From Aquarana catesbeiana (lineage: Eukaryota > Chordata > Amphibia > Anura > Ranidae), in assembly GCF_042186555.1 (NCBI RefSeq), contig NC_133324.1:1434081-1498080 (forward strand): a stretch of DNA of 64,000 nt. Reading direction: 5' to 3'. Under the pieces are notes generated by a model. That model saw only the letters and a program-made list of their open reading frames with translations, ran no database searches and was not told where the DNA came from. Below, piece by piece: positions 39,482 through 51,700 of this stretch. Position 1 is the stretch's first letter, and each line of letters opens with the position of its first letter. The translations under genes and the position numbers were made by a program.

Positions 39482-41255
39482 AGCGCCCCCCCTCCTGAAC
39501 CGTACCAGGCCACATGCCCTCAACATTGGGACATGTTGATGAGGACAAGGGCCTCATCCCCACAACCCTTGGCCGGTGGTTGTGGGGGTCTGTGGGCGGG
39601 GGGCTTATCGGAATCTTGAAGCCCCCTTTAACAAGGGGGCCCCCAGATCCCAGCCCTCCCCCCTGTGTGAAATTGTAAGGGAGTACAAAAGTACCCCTAC
39701 CATTTCACAAAAAAGTGTCAAAAATGTTAAAAATAACAGGAGACAGTTTTTGACAATTCCTTTATTTAAATGCTTCTTCTTTCTTCTATCTTCTATCTTC
39801 TATCTTCCTTTGGTTTCTTCCTCCATCTTCTTCTTCTTCTTCCTCTGATCCTCTGCTTCTTGCTCCGGTGTTCTCGTCTGGCATCTTCCTCCGTGGCGTC
39901 TTCTTCCCTTCTTCTTCTCGGGCTGCTCCGCATCCATGATGGGAGGCTCCCGCTGTGTGATGCTTCTCATCTTCTGATGGTTCTTAAATAATGGAGGGCG
40001 GGGCCACCTGGTGACCCCGCCCCCTCTGACGCATGGGGACTTCCCTGTCCGTCCCCTCTGACGTCATGGGGAAAGCCTCGGGAAAGTCCCTGTGCGTCAG
40101 AGGGGGCGGGGTCACCTGGTGGCCCTGCCCTCCGTTATTTAAGAACCTTCAGAAGACGAGAAGCGTCACACAGTGGGAGTCTCCCATCATGGATGCGGAG
40201 CGGCCCGAGAACAAAGAAGGGAAGAAGACGCCGCGGAGGAAGATGCCGGACGAGAACACCAGAGCAAGAAGCAGAGGATCAGAGGAAGAAGAAGATGGAG
40301 GAAGAAACCAAAGGAAGATAGAAAAAAGAAGATAGAAGAAAGAAGAAGCATTTAAATAAAGGAGTTGTCAAAAACTGTCTCTTGTCATTTTTAACAATTT
40401 TGACAGTTTTTTGTGAAACGGTAGGCCCTTACCATTTCACACGGGGGGGCAGGATGTGGGGGTCCCCTTGTTAAAGGGGGCTTCCAGATTCCGAGAAGCC
40501 CCCCGCCTGCAGACCCCCACAACCACCGGGCAAGGGTTGTGGGGATGAGGGCCTTGTCCTCATCAACATGGGGACAAGGTGCTTTGGGGGACCCCCCAAA
40601 GCATCCTCCCAATGTTGAGGGCATGTGGCCTGGTAAGGTTCAGGAGGGGGGTGCTCTCTCGTCCCCCCCTCTTTTACTGTGGCCTGCCAGGTTGCGTGCT
40701 CGGATAAGTGTCTGGTATGGATTTTTGGGGGGACCCCACGCCATTTTTTTGTTTTTGGCGCGGGGTTCCCCTTAAAATCCATACCAGACCTGAAGGGCCT
40801 GGTATGGAATTTAGGGGGACCCCCACGCCATTTTTTTTTAAATTTTGGTTTGGGGTTCCCCTGTGGGGAATTCCCATGCCGTTTTTATTAATGAACTTTT
40901 ATGTGTATTGTCGGACCGGCAATTCATTAATAGCCGCGAGTAGTTTTAAATGACTTTTTTTCTTTGAAATGTCATTTTGCTGTCAGACTGTTCTAAACAC
41001 GGGAAACATGCGCCCCTTTACAGGCATACTATAGACACCCCCCGGCTACGAAATTTAAAGGAATATTACACTTTTATTGTTTCACTTTAAGCATTATTAA
41101 AGTCACTGCTCCCGAAAAAAGGCTGTTTTTAAAACTTTTTTTGCATTGAGGCTTTCGAATTTGCAACGAACACCCCAAATTGTTCACTGTTCGGTGAACT
41201 TGCGACCCGCCGATGTTCGAGTCGAACATGAGTTCAACTCGAACCTCATCCCTAA
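39482..41255. mobile_element. Large inverted-repeat (foldback) element inserted in the LTR
   Basis: The left arm (39482 to about 40030) and the right arm (about 40075-40670) are reverse complements over hundreds of bases: GAACCGTACCAGGCCACATG pairs with 40620-40645, and the CTTCTTCTTCTTCC run pairs with GGAAGAAGAAGATGG. The loop holds TGACGTCATGGGG. The right side continues about 580 bp further through two GGACCCC-CACGCC units to TCGAACCTCATCCCTAA, with no counterpart on the left, so the left end is truncated. There is no transposase. Short purine-rich frames in it are not credible genes. Confidence 0.75.
40709..40862. repeat. Duplicated hairpin block inside the foldback element
   Basis: GTCTGGTATGGATTTTTG and AAAATCCATACCAGAC form a hairpin at 40709-40787. 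A second diverged copy of the GGTATGGA, CCCCACGCCATTTTTTT and GGGGTTCCCC series follows at 40798-40862. Confidence 0.6.
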
Positions 41256-41571
41256 GGGCGACTAGTAGACAAGGATAATCATAGAACACGCCAAAGGTCA
41301 GGGTCACAAGCAGACAGGGATCGTGGAGAACAGGCCAAGATTGGTAACTGGAGACACAGCAAGCAGCACACGAAAGCTAAACACACAATGGTTGATCAGC
41401 CAGGTTGGCTTGCACTGCACAGGTTAATATAGTGTTCCTAATTAGAGGCTGAGGTGGAGCTATGCTGAGGGAAGGTTATATAAGCAGTCAGGTGAGGGCG
41501 GCTGGCCTCTAAAGGTGAACACATGGAGGAGAGGTAAGCCGACAGAGAAAGATTACTGCATAACCATGACA
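41256..41571 (-). repeat. Right (5') LTR of the sushi-type element, second part
   Basis: Begins with the third copy of the CTAGTAGACAAGG block and then follows 33260-33504 to the end CCATGACA. A TATATAA box is at 41476-41483. The second copy of the GTCAC target duplication follows at 41572-41576. Confidence 0.85.
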
Positions 41572-42217
41572 GTCACAGACAGAATACAATGATCAGAAAA
41601 CTCCACCGCCTGACACACTAGTGCCGAGAAGGCAGAGTTCCCCTTAAAAAAAAATCTATTCTACTCTGACTACAACCTCGCTGAAAAGTGAATCCCGCGT
41701 TGTCTGGGCAGCAATGAATGTGCACATCCACCAGACCTGCCTCTCTAGCTATTTTGCCGTCACAGTCCAGCCTGGCTCTGGTACCTTTCCTGTCCTCAGT
41801 GATGGTTTTGAAATCGCCACCGAAGACAACTTGCCGGGCTGTAAAAAGAAAAGGCTTGATCTTCATGAAGAGGCATTTCCTGTCCCACTTGGTCTGGGGC
41901 CCATAGATGTTGATCAGGTGCAGGTCCTGCAGCCCCCCCTCCCTGGAGACATCTAAGACCATGCATCTCCCCATTTCTAACTCAATAATCAGAGGACAGG
42001 TCACCGGAAAAAAGTACCGCAACTCCAGTGTAAGGCTCGGCCGCAAGAGACCAAAAGAAGGGGCCGCGCCTCCACTCCTTCTTTTCCAGATGAATATCGG
42101 CCAAACTAGACAACCAGGTCTCTTGCAAAACAAAAATATCAGCATCAAACCTGCTGAGCAACAATAAGGCCGTGTTACGAGCACTTACCGATTTTCTGCT
42201 GGAGACATTAATGGTCG
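41572..42217 (-). pseudogene. AP-type endonuclease domain of the Tx1-like LINE (ORF2 N-terminus)
   Basis: Minus-strand motifs in order: VATINVSSRKSVSARN, FVLQETWLSS (catalytic Glu), LHLINIYGPQ, ARQVVFGGDFKTI (Asp), QSRIDFFL (Asp) and, close to the junction, FSDHC (the SDH histidine). This is the apurinic-endonuclease fold that nicks the target in L1-clade LINEs. One frameshift separates the first 80 residues from the rest. The coding resumes at 32812 on the other side of the gypsy insertion with the residues expected next, which shows that the two halves belong to one LINE copy. Confidence 0.85.
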
Positions 42218-42306
42218 CCACTAGGGATGAGCCAAACGCCATCCAGTTCGGCTCGCAGCAGAACGTGAGAACAGGCAGAAAATTCAGCAGAACACATGAA
42301 CACCGT
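42218..42306. repeat. Fragment of a dispersed repeat
   Basis: CACTAGGGATGAGCC, then CAGTTCGGCTCGCAGC and GTGTT-like ends resemble short frog dispersed repeats from memory; the CTAGGGATGAG motif also echoes the end of the foldback element (CTCATCCCTAA). It marks the 5' limit of the LINE copy. Confidence 0.4.
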
Positions 42307-42703
42307 TAAACAGTGGCGTCGGCAGGGGGGGGTTCACCGTGGCTGAAGCCCCGAGTGGGTCCCAAAAATCCCAGAATCTCGAGTGGGCACCATTCTATTT
42401 ATAGCCCCGATCGCCGCCGAGCGGGGACCGATCTTATCCCGAGTGCGGCCGAGTCACATAGCAGGTCCCACCTTCTGGAGCCTACAGCTCTGATGGAGGT
42501 CACACTAGTCCAATGGTGGGACTGCGGGACGTGTGACGTCCATCATAGGCGCTGCAGTCTCCAGAAGGCGGGGATTACAATGAGGCCACCGTGTGAGACC
42601 CCCACTCAGCTCTCCTCCTCCCCTCCTCCGGCTGTCTGCTGTGATGATGGGCGCACACCACGGATGAGCTGTTGCTGCAGGACACATGAAGTCTCCTGGT
42701 CAG
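42307..42703. other. Moderately G+C-rich stretch before the large array, no clear gene
   Basis: About 400 bp starting CAGTGGCGTCGGCAGG. Frames on both strands (for example 42313-42726 plus) lack recognisable domains and one runs into the tandem array. It ends CTCCTGGTCAGGTAGGTC, where the tandem repeats begin. Confidence 0.45.
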
Positions 42704-45700
42704 GTAGGTCAGTGTGTGTCAGGTAGGTAGGTCAGTGTGTGTCAGGTAGGTAGGTCAGTGTATGTATGTCAGGTAGGTCGGTCAGTGTATGTGTGTCAGG
42801 TAGGTAGGTCAGGGTGTGTCAGGTAGGTAGGTCAGTGTATGTGTCAGGTAGGTCAGTGTATGTCAGGTAGGTCAGTGTATGTCAGGTAGGTCAGTGTGTG
42901 TCAGGTAGGTAGGTCAGTGTGTGTCAGGTAGGTCAGTGTGTGTCAGGTAGGTAGGTCAGTGTGTGTAAGGTAGGTAGGTCAGCGTGTGTCAGGTAGGTAG
43001 GTCAGCGTGTGTCAGGTATTTAGGTCAGTGTGTGTCAGGTAGGTCAGCGTGTGTCAGGTAGGTGGGTCAGTGTATGTGTATCAGGTAGGTCAGCGTGTGG
43101 TAGGTAGGTCAGTGTATGTCAGGTAGGTAGGTCAGTGTGTGTCAGGTAGGTCAGTGTGTGTATGTCAGGTAGGTAGGTCAGTGTGTGTCAGGTAGGTCAG
43201 TGTATGTATGACAGGTAGGTAGGTCAGTGTATGTCAGGTAGGTAGGTCAGTGTATGTATGTCAGGTAGGTAGGTCAGTGTATGTATGTCAGGTAGGTAGG
43301 TCAGTGTATGTCAGGTAGGTAGGTCAGTGTATGTCAGGTAGGTAGGTCAGTGTATGTCAGGTAGGTAGGTCAGTGTATGTCAGTCAGGTAGGTAGGTCAG
43401 TGTATGTCAGTCAGGTAGGTAGGTCAGTGTATGTATGTCAGGTAGGTAGGTCAGTGTATGTCAGGTATGTAGGTCAGTGTATATCAGGTAGGTAGGTCAG
43501 TGTATGTCAGGTAGGTAGGTCAGTGTATGTCAGGTAGGTAGGTCAGTGTATGTCAGGTAGGTAGGTCAGTGTATGTCAGGTAGGTAGGTCAGTGTATGTA
43601 TGTCAGGTAGGTAGGTCAGTGTATGTATGTCAGGTAGGTAGGTCAGTGTATGTATGTCAGGTAGGTAGGTCAGTGTATGTATGTCAGGTAGGTAGGTCAG
43701 TGTATATCAGGTAGGTAGGTCAGTGTATGTCAGGTATGTAGGTCAGTGTATGTATGTCAGGTAGGTAGGTCAGTGTATGTCTGTCAGGTAGGTCAGTGTA
43801 TGTCAGGTAGGTAGGTCAGTGTATGTATGTCAGGTAGGTAGGTCAGTGTATGTATGTCAGGTAGGTAGGTCAGTGTATGTGTGTCAGGTAGGTCAGTGTA
43901 TGTCAGGTAGGTAGGTCAGTGTATGTATGTCAGGTAGGTAGGTCAGTGTATGTCAGTCAGGTAGGTAGGTCAGTGTATGTCAGTCAGGTAGGTAGGTCAG
44001 TGTATGTATGTCAGCTAGGTAGGTCAGTGTATGTCAGTCAGGTAGGTAGGTCAGTGTATGTCAGTCAGGTAGGTAGGTCAGTGTATGTATGTCAGGTAGG
44101 TAGGTCAGTGTATGTCAGGTAGGTAGGTCAGTGTATGTGTGTCAGTCAGGTAGGTAGGTCAGTGTGTGTCAGTCAGGTAGGTAGGTTAGTGTATGTCAGT
44201 CAGGTAGGTAGGTCAGTGTATGTATGTCAGGTAGGTAGGTCAGTGTATGTCAGGTAGGTAGGTCAGTGTATGTGTGTCAGTCAGGTAGGTAGGTCAGTGT
44301 GTGTCAGTCAGGTAGGTAGGTCAGTGTATGTCAGTCAGGTAGGTAGGTCAGTGTATGTCAGGTAGGTAGGTCAGTGTATGTCAGGTAGGAAGGTCAGTGT
44401 GTGTCAGTCAGGTAGGTAGGTCAGTGTATGTCAGGTAGGTAGGTCAGTGTATGTATGTCAGGTAGGTAGGTCAGTGTATGTCAGTCAGGTAGGTAGGTCA
44501 GTGTATGTATGTCAGGTAGCTAGGTCAGTGTATGTATGTCAGGTAGGTAGGTCAGTGTATGTCATGTAGGTAGGTCAGTGTATGTGTGTCAGGTAGGTAG
44601 GTAGGTCAGTGTGTGTCAGTCAGGTAGGTAGGTCAGTGTGTGTCAGTCAGGTAGTTAGGTCAGTGTGTGTCAGTCAGGTAGGTAGGTCAGTGTATGTCAG
44701 GTAGGTAGGTCAGTGTATGTATGTCAGGTAGGTAGGTCAGTGTATGTATGTCAGGTAGGTAGGTCAGTGTATGTCAGTCAGGTAGGTAGGTCAGTGTGTG
44801 TCTGTCAGGTAGGTAGGTCAGTGTGTGTCAGTCAGGTAGGTAGGTCAGTGTGTGTCAGTCAGGTAGGTAGGTCAGTGTATGTATGTCAGGTAGGTAGGTC
44901 AGTGTATGTCAGGTAGGTAGGTCAGTGTATGTCAGGTAGGTAGGTCAGTGTATGTCAGGTAGGTAGGTCAGTGTATGTATGTCAGGTAGGTAGGTCAGTG
45001 TGTGTCAGTGTGTGTCAGTCAGGTAGGTAGGTCAGTGTATGTATGTCAGGTAGGTAGGTCAGTGTATGTCAGTGTGTGTCAGTCAGGTAGGTAGGTCAGT
45101 GTATGTATGTCAGGTAGGTAGGTCAGTGTATGTATGTCAGGTAGGTAGGTCAGTGTATGTATGTCAGGTAGGTAGGTCAGTGTATGTCAGGTAGGTAGGT
45201 CAGTGTATGTATGTCAGGTAGGTAGGTCAGTGTATGTCAGTCAGGTAGGTAGGTCAGTGTATGTATGTCAGGTAGGTAGGTCAGTGTGTGTCAGTCAGGT
45301 AGGTAGGTCAGTGTATGTATGTCAGGTAGGTAGGTCAGTGTATGTATGTCAGGTAGGTAGGTCAGTGTATGTCAGGTAGGTAGGTCAGTGTATGTATGTC
45401 AGGTAGGTAGGTCAGTGTGTGTCAGTCAGGTAGGTAGGTCAGTGTATGTCAGTCAGGTAGGTAGGTCAGTGTATGTATGTCAGGTAGGTAGGTCAGTGTG
45501 TGTCAGGTAGGTAGGTCAGTGTATGTATGACAGGTAGGTAGGTCAGTGTATGTCAGTCAGGTAGGTAGGTCAGTGTATGTATGTCAGGTAGGTAGGTCAG
45601 TGTATGTATGACAGGTAGGTAGGTCAGTGTATGTCAGGTAGGTAGGTCAGTGTATGTCAGGTAGGTAGGTCAGTGTATGTCAGGTAGGTCAGTGTATGTC

Positions 45701-48700
45701 AGGTAGGTAGGTCAGTGTATGTATGTCAGGTAGGTAGGTCAGTGTATGTCAGTGTGTGTCAGTCAGGTAGGTAGGTCAGTGTATGTATGTCAGGTAGGTA
45801 GGTCAGTGTATGTCAGTCAGGTAGGTAGGTCAGTGTATGTCAGGTAGGTAGGTCAGTGTATGTCAGGTAGGTAGGTCAGTGTGTGTCAGTCAGGTAGGTA
45901 GGTCAGTGTATGTCAGGTAGGTAGGTCAGTGTATGTATGTCAGGTAGGTAGGTCAGTGTATGTCAGTGTGTGTCAGTCAGGTAGGTAGGTCAGTGTATGT
46001 ATGTCAGGTAGGTAGGTCAGTGTATGTCAGTCAGGTAGGTAGGTCAGTGTATGTCAGGTAGGTAGGTCAGTGTATGTCAGGTAGGTAGGTCAGTGTATGT
46101 CAGGTAGGTAGGTCAGTGTGTGTCAGTCAGGTAGGTAGGTCAGTGTATGTATGTCAGGTAGGTAGGTCAGTGTATGTCAGTCAGGTAGGTAGGTCAGTGT
46201 ATGTATGTCAGGTAGGTAGGTCAGTGTATGTATGTCAGGTAGGTAGGTCAGTGTGTGTCAGTCAGGTAGGTAGGTCAGTGTATGTGTGTCAGTCAGGTAG
46301 GTAGGTCAGTGTGTGTCAGTCAGGTAGGTAGGTCAGTGTGTGTCAGTCAGGTAGGTAGGTCAGTGTATGTCAGTCAGGTAGGTAGGTCAGTGTGTGTCAG
46401 TCAGGTAGGTAGGTCAGTGTATGTATGTCAGGTAGGTAGGTCAGTGTATGTCATTCAGGTAGGTAGGTCAGTGTGTGTCAGTCAGGTAGGTAGGTCAGTG
46501 TGTGTCAGTCAGGTAGGTAGGTCAGTGTATGTATGTCAGGTAGGTAGGTCAGTGTATGTGTGTCAGTCAGGTAGGTAGGTCAGTGTATGTATGTCAGGTA
46601 GTTAGGTCAGTGTATGTCAGGTAGGTAGGTCAGTGTGTGTCAGTCAGGTAGGTAGGTCAGTGTGTGTCAGTCAGGTAGGTAGGTCAGTGTGTGTCAGTCA
46701 GGTAGGTAGGTCAGTGTGTGTCAGTCAGGTAGGTAGGTCAGTGTGTGTCAGTCAGGTAGGTAGGTCAGTGTATGTCAGTCAGGTAGGTAGGTCAGTGTGT
46801 GTCAGGTAGGTAGGTCAGTGTATGTATGTCAGGTAGGTAGGTCAGTGTATGTCAGTCAGGTAGGTAGGTCAGAGTGTGTCAGGTAGGTAGGTCAGTGTAT
46901 GTATGTCAGGTAGGTAGGTCAGTGTATGTCAAGTAGGTAGGTCAGTGTATGTGTGTCAGTCAGGTAGGTAGGTCAGTGTGTGTCAGGTAGGTAGGTCAGT
47001 GTATGTATGTCAAGTAGGTAGGTCAGTGTATGTCAGTCAGGTAGGTAGGTCAGTGTATGTATGTCAGGTAGGTAGGTCAGTGTGTGTCAGTCAGGTAGGT
47101 AGGTCAGTGTATGTCAAGTAGGTAGGTCAGTGTATGTATGTCAGGTAGGTAGGTCAGTGTATGTATGTCAGGTAGGTAGGTCAGTGTGTGTCAGTCAGGT
47201 AGGTAGGTCAGTGTATGTCTGTCAGGTAGGTAGGTCAGTGTATGTATGTCAGGTAGGTAGGTCAGTGTATGTATGGTAGGTAGGTCAGTGTATGTCAGGT
47301 AGGTAGGTCAGTGTATGTCAGTCAGGTAGGTAGGTCAGTGTATGTGAGTCAGGTAGGTAGGTCAGTGTATGTATGTCAGGTAGGTAGGTCAGTGTATGTA
47401 TGTCAGGTAGGTAGGTCAGTGTATGTATGTCAGGTAGGTAGGTCAGTGTATGTATGTCAGGTAGTTAGGTCAGTGTATGTCAGTCAGGTAGGTAGGTCAG
47501 TGTATGTCAGTCAGGTAGGTAGGTCAGTGTATGTATGTCAGGTAGGTAGGTCAGTGTATGTCAGTGTGTGTCAGTCAGGTAGGTAGGTCAGTGTATGTAT
47601 GTCAGGTAGGTAGGTCAGTGTGTCAGTCAGGTAGGTAGGTCAGTGTATGTCAGTCAGGTAGGTAGGTCAGTGTATGTATGTCAGGTAGTTAGGTCAGTGT
47701 ATGTATGTCAGGTAGGTAGGTCAGTGTATGTATGTCAGGTAGGTAGGTCAGTGTATGTGAGTCAGGTAGGTAGGTCAGTGTATGTATGTCAGGTAGGTAG
47801 GTCAGTGTATGTATGTCAGGTAGGTAGGTCAGTGTATGTATGTCAGGTAGGTAGGTCAGTGTATGTATGTCAGGTAGGTAGGTCAGTGTATGTATGTCAG
47901 GTAGGTAGGTCAGTGTGTGTCAGTCAGGTAGGTAGGTCAGTGTATGTTAGGTAGGTAGGTCAGTGTGTGTCAGTCAGGTAGGTAGGTCAGTGTGTGTCAG
48001 TCAGGTAGGTAGGTCAGTGTGTGTCAGTCAGGTAGGTAGGTCAGTGTATGTATGTCAGGTAGGTAGGTCAGTGTATGTCAGGTAGGTAGGTCAGTGTATA
48101 TCAGGTAGGTAGGTCAGTGTGTGTCAGGTAGGTAGGTCAGTGTGTGTCAGGTAGGTAGGTCAGTGTATATCAGGTAGGTAGGTCAGTGTGTGTCAGGTAG
48201 GTAGGTCAGTGTATGTCAGGTAGGTAGGTCAGTGTATATCAGGTAGGTAGGTCAGTGTGTGTCAGGTAGGTAGGTCAGTGTATGTATGTCAGGTAGGTAG
48301 GTCAGTGTATGTCAGGTAGGGAGGTCAGTGTATGTCAGTCAGGTAGGTAGGTCAGTGTATGTCAGTCAGGTAGGTAGGTCAGTGTATGTATGTCAGGTAG
48401 GTAGGTCAGTGTGTGTCAGTCAGGTAGGTAGGTCAGTGTATGTATGTCAGGTAGGTAGGTCAGTGTATGCATGTCAGGTAGGTAGGTCAGTGTGTGTCAG
48501 TCAGGTAGGTAGGTCAGTGTATGTGTGTCAGGTAGGTAGGTCAGTGTATGTCAGTCAGGTAGGTAGGTCAGTGTATGTCAGTCAGGTAGGTAGGTCAGTG
48601 TGTGTCAGTCAGGTAGGTAGGTCAGTGTATGTCAGGTAGGTAGGTCAGTGTATGTATGTCAGGTAGGTAGGTCAGTGTATGTATGTCAGGTAGGTAGGTC

Positions 48701-51700
48701 AGTGTATGTATGTCAGGTAGGTAGGTCAGTGTGTGTCAGTCAGGTAGGTAGGTCAGTGTATGTATGTCAGGTAGGTAGGTCAGTGTATGTATGTCAGGTA
48801 GGTAGGTCAGTGTATGTCAGTCAGGTAGGTAGGTCAGTGTATGTCAGGTAGGTAGGTCAGTGTATGTATGTCAGGTAGGTAGGTTAGTGTATGTATGTCA
48901 GGTAGGTAGGTCAGTGTGTGCAAGTCAGGTAGGTAGGTCAGTGTATGTCAGTCAGGTAGGTAGGTCAGTGTATGTATGTCAGGTAGGTAGGTCAGTGTAT
49001 GTCAGTCAGGTAGGTAGGTCAGTGTATGTATGTCAGGTAGGTAGGTCAGTGTGTGTCAGTCAGGTAGGTAGGTCAGTGTATGCATGTCAGGTAGGTAGGT
49101 TAGTGTATGTCAGTCAGGTAGGTAGGTCAGTGTATGTCAGTCAGGTAGGTAGGTCAGTGTATGTCAGTCAGGTAGGTAGGTCAGTGTGTGTCAGTCAGGT
49201 AGGTAGGTCAGTGTATGTCAGGTAGGTAGGTCAGTGTATGTATGTCAGGTAGGTAGGTCAGTGTATGTCAGTCAGGTAGGTAGGTCAGTGTGTGTCAGGT
49301 AGGTAGGTCAGTGTATGTCAGGTATGTAGGTCAGTGTATGTCAGGTAGGTAGGTCAGTGTATGTCAGGTAGGTAGGTCAGTGTATGTATGTCAGGTAGGT
49401 AGGTCAGTGTGTGTCAGTCAGGTAGGTAGGTCAGTGTATGTATGTCAGGTAGGTAGGTCAGTGTATGTATGTCAGGTAGGTAGGTCAGTGTATGTATGTC
49501 AGGTAGGTAGGTCAGTGTATGTATGTCAGGTAGGTAGGTCAGTGTATGTATGTCAGGTAGGTAGGTCAGTGTATGTATGTCAGGTAGGTAGGTCAGTGTA
49601 TGTATGTCAGGTAGGTAGGTCAGTGTATGTCAGTCAGGTAGGTAGGTCAGTGTATGTCAGGTAGGTAGGTCAGTGTATGTCAGGTAGGTAGGTCAGTGTA
49701 TGTATGTCAGGTAGGTAGGTTAGTGTATGTATGTCAGGTAGGTAGGTCAGTGTGTGCCAGTCAGGTAGGTAGGTCAGTGTATGTATGTCAGGTAGGTAGG
49801 TCAGTGTATGTCAGTCAGGTAGGTAGGTCAGTGTATGTATGTCAGGTAGGTAGGTCAGTGTATGTCAGTCAGGTAGGTAGGTCAGTGTATGTATGTCAGG
49901 TAGGTAGGTTAGTGTATGTATGTCAGGTAGGTAGGTCAGTGTATGTCAGTCAGGTAGGTAGGTCAGTGTATGTTAGGTAGGTAGGTCAGTGTGTGCCAGT
50001 CAGGTAGGTAGGTCAGTGTATGTCAGTCAGGTAGGTAGGTCAGTGTATGTCAGTCAGGTAGGTAGGTCAGTGTATGTATGTCAGGTAGGTAGGTCAGTGT
50101 ATGTCAGGTAGGTAGGTCAGTGTATGTATGTCAGGTAGGTAGGTCAGTGTGTGTCAGTCAGGTAGGTAGGTCAGTGTATGTCAGGTAGGTAGGTCAGTGT
50201 ATGTGTGTCAGTCAGGTAGGTAGGTCAGTGTATGTCAGTCAGGTAGGTAGGTCAGTGTATGTCAGGTAGGTAGGTCAGTGTATGTATGTCAGGTAGGTAG
50301 GTCAGTGTGTGTCAGTCAGGTAGGTAGGTCAGTGTGTGTCAGGTAGGTAGGTCAGTGTATGTGTGTCAGTCAGGTAGGTAGGTCAGTGTGTGTCAGTCAG
50401 GTAGGTAGGTCAGTGTATGTATGTCAGGTAGGTAGGTCAGTGTATGTCAGGTAGGTAGGTCAGTGTATGTGTGTCAGTCAGGTAGGTAGGTCAGTGTGTG
50501 TCAGTCAGGTAGGTAGGTCAGTGTATGTATGTCAGGTAGGTCAGTGTATGTCAGGTAGGTAGGTAGGTCAGTGTATGTCAGTCAGGTAGGTAGGTCAGTG
50601 TGTGTCAGTCAGGTAGGTAGGTCAGTGTATGTATGTCAGGTAGGTAGGTCAGTGTATGTCAGGTAGGTAGGTCAGTGTATGTCAGTCAGGTAGGAAGGTC
50701 AGTGTGTGTCAGTCAGGTAGGTAGGTCAGTGTATGTATGTCAGGTAGGTAGGTCAGTGTATGCATGTCAGGTAGGTAGGTCAGTGTGTGTCAGTCAGGTA
50801 GGTAGGTCAGTGTATGTCAGGTAGGTAGGTCAGTGTATGTGTGTCAGTCAGGTAGGTAGGTCAGTGTGTGTCAGTCAGGTAGGTAGGTCAGTGTGTGTCA
50901 GTCAGGTAGGTAGGTCAGTGTGTGTCAGTCAGGTAGGTAGGTCAGTGTATGTATGTCAGGTAGGTAGGTCAGTGTATGTCAGGTAGGTAGGTAGGTCAGT
51001 GTGTGGCAGGTAGGTAGGTCAGTGTATGTCTGTCAGGTAGGTAGGTCAGTGTATGTCAGTCAGGTAGGTAGGTCAGTGTATGTATGTCAGGTAGGTAGGT
51101 CAGTGTATGTCAGTCAGGTAGGTAGGTCAGTGTATGTATGTCAGGTAGGTAGGTCAGTGTATGTCAGGTAGGTAGGTAGGTCAGTGTATGTCAGGTAGGT
51201 AGGTCAGTGTATGTATGTCAGGTAGGTAGGTCAGTGTGTGTCAGTCAGGTAGGTAGGTCAGTGTATGTCAGTCAGGTAGGTAGGTCAGTGTATGTCAGTC
51301 AGGTAGGTAGGTCAGTGTATGTCTGTCAGGTAGGTAGGTCAGTGTATGTCAGTCAGGTAGGTAGGTCAGTGTATGTATGTCAGGTAGGTAGGTCAGTGTA
51401 TGTCAGTCAGGTAGGTAGGTCAGTGTATGTCAGGTAGGTAGGTCAGTGTATGTATGTCAGGTAGGTAGGTCAGTGTGTGTCAGGTAGGTAGGTCAGTGTA
51501 TGTGTGTCAGGTAGGTAGGTCAGTGTATGTATGTCAGGTAGGTAGGTCAGTGTATGTCAGGTAGGTAGGTCAGTGTATGTCAGTCAGGTAGTTAGGTCAG
51601 TGTATGTATGTCAGGTAGGTAGGTCAGTGTGTGGCAGGTAGGTAGGTCAGTGTATGTCTGTCAGGTAGGTAGGTCAGTGTGTGTCAGTCAGGTAGGTAGG

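Larger units (their letters stand above)
32818..41571 (-). mobile_element. Sushi-type (chromodomain) Ty3/gypsy element, internally deleted and invaded
   Basis: LTRs of about 690 bp at 32818-33504 and at 38938-39481 plus 41256-41571. Minus-strand internal order is truncated gag with CCHC knuckle, protease, then directly the chromodomain end of integrase; RT, RNase H and the integrase core are absent. A 5-bp target duplication GTCAC flanks it. Removing it restores continuity of the surrounding LINE frame, so the insertion is younger than the LINE. Two later events lie inside: the LTR element at 34049-37353 and the inverted-repeat element at 39482-41255. Confidence 0.85.

Noticed and set aside
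42313..42726. 137-codon plus-strand frame as a host first exon
   Set aside because: No recognisable protein feature, and the end is tandem-repeat sequence; composition alone does not support a gene.
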